Assembly (NCBI RefSeq): GCF_006547145.1
Contig: NZ_CP041244.1
Span: forward strand, 496,001 to 560,000
Origin: Actinomadura sp. WMMA1423
GTDB lineage: Bacteria; Actinomycetota; Actinomycetes; Streptosporangiales; Streptosporangiaceae
Length of the DNA stretch: 64,000 nucleotides
Direction of reading: 5' to 3'
Numbering within the stretch: position 1 is the stretch's first letter; each line of letters begins with the position of its first letter. The notes under the pieces are model-generated. The model was not told the DNA's origin. It did no database searches and was given only the letters and a program-made list of their open reading frames with translations. The position numbers and the translations under genes are program-made. Shown piece by piece: positions 58,162-64,000 of this stretch.

Positions 58162-59296
58162 CGTGCTCGCGCTGATGGACGAGTGGGGCCCCGAGCGGGT
58201 CGTGTGCGTGTCCGACACCAGGACCGGGATGCGGGGCGTGCTCGTCATCGACAACACCGCCCGCGGCATGGGCAAGGGCGGCATGCGGATGAGCCCGTCG
58301 GTGACGGTCGCGGAGGTGGCGCGGCTCGCCCGGGTCATGACCTACAAGTGGGCGGGCGTCGACCTGTTCTTCGGCGGCGCGAAGGCGGGGATCGCCGCGG
58401 ACCCGGCGTCGCCGGACCGGGAGGCCGTCCTGCGCGCGTTCGTGCGGGCCCTGTCCCAGGAGATCCCCCGCCGGTACGTGGCGGGGCTCGACATGGGGCT
58501 GTCGGAGCGGGACGCGGCGATCGTCCAGGACGAGCTGGACGACCGCGGCGCGGCCGTCGGCACCCCGCACGTCCTCGGCGGCATGCCCTACGACGAACTG
58601 GGCGTGACCGGGTTCGGGGTCGCGGAGGCCGCCGACGCCGCCGCCCGGCACGCCGGGATGTCCCTGCGGGGCGCGCGGGTCGCGGTGCAGGGGTTCGGCG
58701 CGGTCGGGCACGCGGCGGCGCGGCGCCTGCACGAGCTGGGCGCGACCGTCGTGGCGGTCTCGACCGTGCACGGGGCCCTGCACGACCCGGACGGCCTGGA
58801 CGTCGGGCGGCTCCTCGCCCTGCGCGCCGAGGCGGGCGACGCGGCGGTGCGGGAGTACGGCGGGCGGCTCCTCCAGGCCGGCGCGGAGCTGTCCGTCCCG
58901 GCCGACATCCTCGTCCCGGCCGCTCTGCAGGACGTCATCGACGCGGACGCGGCGGCGGACGTCCAGGCGGCGATCGTGGTCGAGGGCGCGAACCTGCCCA
59001 CCGGGCGGGCGGCGCAGCGCGTCCTCGCCGAGCGCGGCGTGACGGTCGTGCCGGACTTCGTCGCCAACGCGGGCGGCGTCGTCGCGGCGGGGTTCGCGAT
59101 GGACGCCCGCCACTCGGCGTTCCGCCCCGACACCGGCGCGGTGTTCGCGGCGGTCTCGGCGAAGATGCGCGACAACACGGCCCGGGTCCTCGAGGCCGCC
59201 CGCGCGCAGGGCACGACGACGCACGAGGCCGCCGTCGCGCTCGCGCAGGAGCGCGTGCGGGCCGCGATGGAGCTCAAGGGCCGGTGGCGCCGCTGA
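58154..59296 (+). CDS. Glu/Leu/Phe/Val dehydrogenase family enzyme
   Basis: 380 residues from GTG 58154. GGMRMSPSVTVAEVARLARV and MTYKWAGVDLFFGGAKAG supply the binding lysines (K65, K77); VAVQGFGAVGHAAARRLHEL is the NAD(P) site. It interconverts an amino acid and its 2-oxoacid, so it may feed or clear the substrate of the adjacent E1 enzyme. Its 3' end overlaps the LysR gene by 23 bp. Confidence 0.9.
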   Translation: MSDVLALMDEWGPERVVCVSDTRTGMRGVLVIDNTARGMGKGGMRMSPSVTVAEVARLARVMTYKWAGVDLFFGGAKAGIAADPASPDREAVLRAFVRALSQEIPRRYVAGLDMGLSERDAAIVQDELDDRGAAVGTPHVLGGMPYDELGVTGFGVAEAADAAARHAGMSLRGARVAVQGFGAVGHAAARRLHELGATVVAVSTVHGALHDPDGLDVGRLLALRAEAGDAAVREYGGRLLQAGAELSVPADILVPAALQDVIDADAAADVQAAIVVEGANLPTGRAAQRVLAERGVTVVPDFVANAGGVVAAGFAMDARHSAFRPDTGAVFAAVSAKMRDNTARVLEAARAQGTTTHEAAVALAQERVRAAMELKGRWRR

Positions 59297-60200
59297 CCTC
59301 GCTCTCGACGCCCCGGGCGACCTCGATGAGGCCGCGCATGGCGTCCTTGACGAGCGGGTTGGTGTTGGTGGTGCGGCGCAGCACGGTGACGTGCCGCCGG
59401 GGGCTGCGGCGGCTGAGCCGCAGCGTCCACAGCCCCGGCGCCGGGACGCAGCCGAGCGCGGGGACGAGCGCGATGCCGAGGCCGCACGCGACCAGGCCGC
59501 ACACCACCGCGTAGTCGTTGCTGCGGAACGCGATGTCGGGGACGAACCCGGCGGTGCCGCACAGCCGCAGCAGCGCCTGCGCGCCCGAGCTCTCGGGACG
59601 GCTCGCGATCCACGTCTCCGACCGCAGGTCCCGCAGCGCGGCGGTGCGGCCCCCGGCGAGCGGATGGTCGCGGGGGACGCACAGCACCAGGTTCTCGTCC
59701 ATCACCGGCGTCTCCACGATCTGGTCGGGCCAGGTGCGCGGGAACAGGTCGTAGCGGTAGACGAGCTGGAGGTCGAGGTCGCCGTCGAGCAGCTCGGGCA
59801 GCAGCTCGTCCGGCTCCCCCTCGGCCAGCGAGATGTCGATGCCGGGCCGCACGCGCGACAGCTCCGCCAGCACCCGCGGCAGGATGCGGGCGCTGGCGGT
59901 CGGGAAGCTGCCGAGCTGCAGGGCGCCGCGCTCGCCGCTGGCGACCGTGCGCAGCTCCCGCTCCAGCGTGTCGAGCGCCGACAGCACGTCGTTGCCCTTG
60001 CTGACCAGCAGGAACGCGGTGCTCGTCGGGCGCACGCTGCGGGCCCGGCGCTCGAACAGCACCAGGCCGCAGGCGCGTTCCAGGGCGGCGATCTGCTGGG
60101 AGACGGCGGACGCGGTGTACCCGAGGTTGCGGGCCGCGTCCGCGAACGAGCCGGTGCGGACGACCTCGCGCACCGTCTGGATGTGGAGGGGACTGATCAT
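59274..60200 (-). CDS. LysR-family transcriptional regulator
   Basis: 308 residues from ATG 60200. N-terminal winged helix (LHIQTVREVVRTGSFADAAR, NLGYTASAVSQQIAALERAC) and a periplasmic-binding-like effector domain (GALQLGSFPTASARILPRVL to the C-terminus). It adjoins the amino-acid catabolic genes, and a LysR box occurs in the divergent promoter at 55302. Control of that cluster is a reasonable inference. Confidence 0.93.
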   Translation of the reverse strand: MISPLHIQTVREVVRTGSFADAARNLGYTASAVSQQIAALERACGLVLFERRARSVRPTSTAFLLVSKGNDVLSALDTLERELRTVASGERGALQLGSFPTASARILPRVLAELSRVRPGIDISLAEGEPDELLPELLDGDLDLQLVYRYDLFPRTWPDQIVETPVMDENLVLCVPRDHPLAGGRTAALRDLRSETWIASRPESSGAQALLRLCGTAGFVPDIAFRSNDYAVVCGLVACGLGIALVPALGCVPAPGLWTLRLSRRSPRRHVTVLRRTTNTNPLVKDAMRGLIEVARGVESEVSGATGP

Positions 60201-60295
60201 GGGCGCACCCCGTTCGGCGCTGAACGTGTCCGTCTCCCCCGCAGACGCCTCCCTTCATGCGTATCATCTTGCGGGCCGGCTCCCCAGCCCCAAGA

Positions 60296-62335
60296 TCAGT
60301 CGTGCCGCGGGCGCTTGGCCACCAGCGTCAGGACGTCGTACTTGGCGACCGAGGCCCCCTCCTGGTTCGTGACGTCGGTGTCCCAGCGGACCTCGCCGTA
60401 GTCGGCCCCCTCGCGCGGCGTGATCTGCTTGGCCGTCAGGGTGACGGTCAGCTCGTCGCCCGGCTTGACGGGCGTGAGGAACCGGAGGTTCTCCAGGCCG
60501 TAGTTCGCCAGCACGGGCCCGGGGGCCGGCTCCACGAACAGCCCGGCCGCGAACGACACGACGAGGTAGCCGTGCGCGACGCGCCCGCCGAAGAACGGGT
60601 TCGCCCTGGCGGCGTCCTCGTCGGTGTGGGCGTAGAAGGTGTCGCCGGTGAACTCGGCGAAGTGCTCCACGTCGGCGAGGGTGACGGCGCGGGGGCCGCC
60701 GACGGCGGTGTCGCCGACGCGCAGGTCCTCCAGGTGCTTGCGGAACGGGTGCTCGTCGGTGACGGTCCGGTCGGTGCCCGGGACCCAGCGCCCGGTGATC
60801 GCGGTGAGCATCGCGGGCCCGCCCTGGACGGCGGTGCGCCGCATGTGGTGCACGACCCCGCGGATCCCGCCCATCTCCTCGCCGCCGCCGGCGCGCCCGG
60901 GACCGCCGTGGACGAGCGCGGGCAGCGGTGAGCCGTGCCCGGTCGACTCCTTGGCGTCCTCGGCGTTCAGCACGAGCAGCCGGCCGTGCCACGGCGCGGC
61001 GCCGAGCACGACCTTCCGGGCGAACTCCGCGTCGCCGGTCACGACCGACCCGGCGAGGCTGCCGCGCCCGCGCACCGCCAGCTCCACCGCCTGCTCGGCG
61101 CCCTCGTACGGCATCAGGGTGCTGACCGGCCCGAACGCCTCGACCTCGTGCGGCTCGGCGCGGCCCGCGTCGTCGGCGCGCAGCAGCACCGGGGAGATGA
61201 ACGCGCCGCGCTCGGCGTCCGCGCCCACGACCTCGACCCGCTCGGGGTCGCCGAACACGACGCGGCCCGCGTCCATGAGGGCCTTCAGGGAGCGGCGCAC
61301 CTCCTCGCGCTGGTCGAGCGTGGCGAGGGCGCCCATCCGCACCGACGGGTCGGACGGGTTCCCGACGGTGACCTTCGCGAGCCGCTCCCGGACCGCCTCG
61401 GTGACGTCGTCCATCAGCGCGGCGGGGACGAGCGCCCGGCGGATCGCCGTGCACTTCTGGCCCGCCTTCACGGTCATCTCCGCGGCGAGCTGCTTGACGT
61501 ACAGGTCGAACTCCGCCGTGCCGGGCACCGCGTCCGGCCCGAGGACCGAGCAGTTCAGCGAGTCGGCCTCGGCGTTGAACCGCACCGCGTTCCCCACGAC
61601 GGCGGGGTGGGTGCGCAGCAGCCGGGCCGTCGACGCCGACCCCGTGAACCCGACGATGTCCTGCTCGGTGAGGTGGTCGAGGAGGTCGCGCGGCTCGCCG
61701 CAGACCATCTGCACCGAGCCCTCGGGCAGGATCCCGGCCTCCACGACCAGCTCGACCAGCCGGGCGGTCAGGTAGGCGGTCTGGCTCGCCGGCTTGATCA
61801 GGCTCGGCACCCCCGCGAGGAACGCGGGCGCGAGCTTCTCCAGCGGACCCCACACCGGGAAGTTGAACGCGTTGATCTGCACCGCGACGCCGTGCGTCGG
61901 CGTGCACAGGTGCTGCCCGACGAACGTCCCGCCGCGGCCGAGCGGCTCGACGTCGCCCTCGACCAGCACGGTGTCGTTCGGCAGCTCGCGCTTGCCCTTG
62001 CTCGCGTAGGCGAACAGGACGCCGATGCCGCCGTCCACGTCGAACTTCGAGTCGCCCAGCGTCGCGCCCGTCCTGGCGGACAGCGCGTAAAGCTCCTCGC
62101 GGTGCTCCCGCAGATGGGACGCGAGAGCCTTCAGCAGGGCCGCACGCTGGTGGAAGGTCAGCTCCCTCAGCACCGGGCCGCCGACCGACCGCCCGTACTC
62201 CAGGGCGGCGCCCATGTCGATCCCCGCCGAGGAGATCCGGGCGACCTCCTCCCCGGTGACGGCGTCATGCAACGGCGCCCCCTCCTCCTCCGGGGCACGC
62301 CAGGAACCCGACACGTAACTGCGCAGCACGACCAC
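60296..62335 (-). CDS. paaZ: Bifunctional PaaZ: oxepin-CoA hydrolase / aldehyde dehydrogenase
   Basis: 679 residues from GTG 62335, 5 nt after AAGGAGG. The N-terminal ALDH has AVQINAFNFPVWGPLEKLAP, VRFNAEADSLNCSVL (Glu) and VKAGQKCTAIRR (Cys). The C-terminal MaoC hydratase has FYAHTDEDAARANPFFGGRV with the Asp/His pair and AHGYLV. The order matches PaaZ, which opens the oxepin-CoA ring and oxidises the semialdehyde in phenylacetate breakdown. Other paa genes are not in the window. Confidence 0.93.
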   Translation of the reverse strand: MVVLRSYVSGSWRAPEEEGAPLHDAVTGEEVARISSAGIDMGAALEYGRSVGGPVLRELTFHQRAALLKALASHLREHREELYALSARTGATLGDSKFDVDGGIGVLFAYASKGKRELPNDTVLVEGDVEPLGRGGTFVGQHLCTPTHGVAVQINAFNFPVWGPLEKLAPAFLAGVPSLIKPASQTAYLTARLVELVVEAGILPEGSVQMVCGEPRDLLDHLTEQDIVGFTGSASTARLLRTHPAVVGNAVRFNAEADSLNCSVLGPDAVPGTAEFDLYVKQLAAEMTVKAGQKCTAIRRALVPAALMDDVTEAVRERLAKVTVGNPSDPSVRMGALATLDQREEVRRSLKALMDAGRVVFGDPERVEVVGADAERGAFISPVLLRADDAGRAEPHEVEAFGPVSTLMPYEGAEQAVELAVRGRGSLAGSVVTGDAEFARKVVLGAAPWHGRLLVLNAEDAKESTGHGSPLPALVHGGPGRAGGGEEMGGIRGVVHHMRRTAVQGGPAMLTAITGRWVPGTDRTVTDEHPFRKHLEDLRVGDTAVGGPRAVTLADVEHFAEFTGDTFYAHTDEDAARANPFFGGRVAHGYLVVSFAAGLFVEPAPGPVLANYGLENLRFLTPVKPGDELTVTLTAKQITPREGADYGEVRWDTDVTNQEGASVAKYDVLTLVAKRPRHD

Positions 62336-62566
62336 TGGGACCTCCTTGTCCTCATCTCCGACCATTCTCGCCGCTTCCGAGCCTCCTCCACCCCCGCAGA
62401 CATGACAGCCGGCCCCCCGATCCTTTGTGTACTCCCGCAGCGCCGAGGGCTCGGCCCTGGTGGAATGTGACACAGGTCATATCGGCCGGGCGCGTCCGGC
62501 CGGCATGTCGGACGACCTTCGTCGGCGGACGTCCGGTGTACCGCTCATCCTGAAATACTTTTGACC

Positions 62567-63592
62567 ATGACCTATTTGGCGGACAGCGGCCGATATGAGC
62601 GGATTCCCTACCGGCGGTGCGGCCGGAGCGGGCTGCGGCTTCCGGCGATCTCGCTGGGCCTGTGGCACAACTTCGGCGACGACCGGCCGGTGGACGTCCA
62701 GCGGGCCATCCTGCGGCGGGCGTTCGACCTCGGCGTCACGCACTTCGACCTCGCCAACAACTACGGGCCGCCCTACGGGTCCGCGGAGACCAACTTCGGC
62801 CGGATCCTGCGCGAGGACCTCGCCCCCTACCGGGACGAGATCATCATCTCGACCAAGGCGGGCTACGACATGTGGCCCGGCCCCTACGGCGAGTGGGGGT
62901 CGCGCAAGTACCTGCTCGCGAGCCTCGACCAGTCGCTGCGCCGGATGGGGGTCGACTACGTCGACATCTTCTACAGCCACCGGTTCGACCCGGAGACCCC
63001 GGTGGAGGAGACGATGGGGGCGCTGGACCGGGCCGTCCGGTCCGGCAAGGCCCTGTACGCGGGCATCTCGTCCTACTCCCCCGAGCGGACCGCCGAGGCG
63101 GCGGCGATCCTGCGGGAGATGGGGACGCCGCTGCTGATCCACCAGCCGTCCTACTCGATGCTCAACCGCTGGATCGAGGGCGGGCTGCTCGACACGCTCG
63201 ACCGGGAGGGCGCGGGCTGCATCGCGTTCTCGCCCCTCGCGCAGGGCATGCTGACCGGCAAGTACCTCGACGGCGTCCCGGAGGGGTCCCGGGCGAGCAA
63301 GGGCACGTCGCTGTCGACGAGCCTGCTCACCGAGGACAACCTCCGGCACGTCCGGACGCTGGACGAGATCGCCAGGGGGCGCGGGCAGTCGCTCGCCCAG
63401 ATGGCGCTGGCCTGGTCGCTGCGCGACGGCCGGGTCACCTCGGCGCTGATCGGCGCGAGCAGCGTCGCGCAGCTGGAGGAGAACCTCGCCGCCCTCGACC
63501 GGCTCGACTTCACCTCCGACGAGCTCGCCGCCATCGACCGGGACGCCGTCGAGGCGGGCATCAACATCTGGGCGGCCTCCAGCGACGGCTGA
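62567..63592 (+). CDS. Aldo/keto reductase, YghZ/Kv-beta group
   Basis: 341 residues from ATG 62567 (an in-frame TTG lies two codons earlier). The catalytic tetrad is visible: D61 and Y66 in HFDLANNYGPPYGSAET, K97 in IIISTKAGYDMWPGPYGEWG, H138 in DIFYSHRFDP. The PGPYGEWGSRKYL stretch is typical of L-glyceraldehyde-3-phosphate reductase-like proteins. AATACT lies about 10 nt before the ATG with no Shine-Dalgarno, suggesting a leaderless message. Confidence 0.92.
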   Translation: MTYLADSGRYERIPYRRCGRSGLRLPAISLGLWHNFGDDRPVDVQRAILRRAFDLGVTHFDLANNYGPPYGSAETNFGRILREDLAPYRDEIIISTKAGYDMWPGPYGEWGSRKYLLASLDQSLRRMGVDYVDIFYSHRFDPETPVEETMGALDRAVRSGKALYAGISSYSPERTAEAAAILREMGTPLLIHQPSYSMLNRWIEGGLLDTLDREGAGCIAFSPLAQGMLTGKYLDGVPEGSRASKGTSLSTSLLTEDNLRHVRTLDEIARGRGQSLAQMALAWSLRDGRVTSALIGASSVAQLEENLAALDRLDFTSDELAAIDRDAVEAGINIWAASSDG

Positions 63593-63717
63593 CCCCGTCC
63601 GGCGATCGGGGCCGCGCGTGCATCGACCCGGCCGCCACGGGGCACGAGCAGCACATGGAGCAGATGACGCCGAGGAGCGCGTTCGGCGGCCGCGCACTCG
63701 CCCGGGGAGGGTGAGCC

Positions 63718-64000
63718 GTGGGCGGCACCGGAGCGCAGGGGCCCGAGGGCCGCGAGCCCGAGCGGCACGAACCCGAGGGCCGCGAGCCCGAGGGCCGCGA
63801 GCCCGGGCGGCGTGAGGGCGGCCGCGACGAGCCCGAGCGGCGCGAAGGCGGCCGGGACGGACTCGGCCGGAACGAGCCCGGGTGGCACGGCCCCGGCTCG
63901 CACGGGCCGTATCCGCACGAGCAGCCGCGCGGGGACGAGCCGCTGACCGCGCGCAGCCCGCTGGCGCTGCGGGCGGTCCTGTCCGCGGTCGCGCTGGTCG
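63718..64000 (+). CDS. DUF6343-like membrane protein, 3' end cut off by window
   Basis: Starts at GTG 63718, 8 nt after GGAGG, and runs off the window. The first 65 residues are an Arg/Glu/Gly/Pro tail built of imperfect PEGRE-type repeats. Then comes DEPLTARSPLALRAVLSAVA, which matches the start of the small two-TM family recalled as DUF6343 (EPLTARS.L.LR..L). The repeat tail is unusually long for that family. Function unknown. Confidence 0.6.
   Translation, partial: MGGTGAQGPEGREPERHEPEGREPEGREPGRREGGRDEPERREGGRDGLGRNEPGWHGPGSHGPYPHEQPRGDEPLTARSPLALRAVLSAVALV

Noticed and set aside
55324..58338. 1004-codon open frame on the minus strand
   Set aside because: Antisense shadow of the aldehyde dehydrogenase and FAD oxidoreductase genes, caused by high GC.
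1..64000. tRNA, rRNA or known riboswitch
   Set aside because: No cloverleaf with T-loop consensus, no rRNA-like stretch and no recognisable riboswitch core was seen by eye; a covariance-model scan would be needed to exclude them.

Overview
The DNA is very GC-rich, with G/C-saturated third codon positions, frequent GTG starts and many 1-4 nt ATGA/GTGA gene overlaps. Together with WhiB-, Lsr2- and DasR/HutC-type proteins this points to a filamentous actinomycete, most like a Streptosporangiales or Thermomonosporaceae member (Actinomadura-like). The genus is an inference from gene content; no rRNA or tRNA gene was seen. Family names such as DUF numbers and DpdA are recalled, not searched.

Region 1 (1 to about 29,754) is an integrated mobile element whose left end lies outside the window. 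At its right edge is a large serine integrase (27937-29715). Next to it, 29755-30519 carries the 5' part of a secreted-protein gene that ends abruptly at the junction, as if the element had inserted into it. A long minus-strand early region (26.7 to 12.9 kb) encodes a Spo11/TopoVI-A-like protein, a YqaJ nuclease with RecT, a DpdA-type transglycosylase, an orphan ParB, a WhiB, a replication-initiator-like protein with palindromic repeats inside its gene, a polynucleotide-kinase-type phosphatase, and many small proteins. A divergent XRE repressor (24856-25089) faces four ATGGG-N4-CCCAT operators. No capsid, portal, terminase, tail or conjugation gene was seen, so it is a prophage whose structural half lies to the left, or a defective or satellite element.

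Region 2 (about 0.2-11.8 kb, inside the element) is accessory cargo. It holds an HTH regulator with a kinase-like gene, divergent from a three-gene operon (unknown 628-aa protein, SDR, adenylate-forming enzyme). It also holds a STAND NTPase with eleven near-identical TPR repeats, adjacent to a two-TM protein. The N-terminus of the STAND protein and the C-terminus of the membrane protein share a short Gln/Asn/Gly motif. This looks like a bacterial NLR plus membrane effector pair joined by amyloid-type signalling, and is the most exciting candidate in the window.

Region 3 (29.8-40.3 kb) is chromosomal carbohydrate metabolism: a GntR/UTRA regulator with a DasR-like operator, an SgaT/UlaA-type PTS (IIC, IIB, IIA) with a SIS protein, an EF-hand protein, glucose-6-phosphate isomerase, acyl-CoA thioesterase II, a 7-bladed lactonase and a succinate-semialdehyde dehydrogenase.

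Region 4 (40.3-53.1 kb) looks like a complete 4-hydroxyproline pathway: epimerase, three-part FAD/2Fe-2S D-hydroxyproline dehydrogenase, a DapA-family deaminase/dehydratase, 2-oxoglutarate semialdehyde dehydrogenase, an ornithine-cyclodeaminase-family reductase, an XRE-cupin regulator with two matching operators, and a Liv-type ABC importer with a LivM-LivG fusion.

Region 5 (53.1-64 kb) has a fused 2-oxoacid dehydrogenase E1, an aldehyde dehydrogenase, an FAD amine oxidase, a Glu/Leu dehydrogenase and a LysR regulator (probably another amino-acid catabolic cluster), then a PaaZ-type bifunctional enzyme, an aldo/keto reductase and the start of a DUF6343-like membrane protein.
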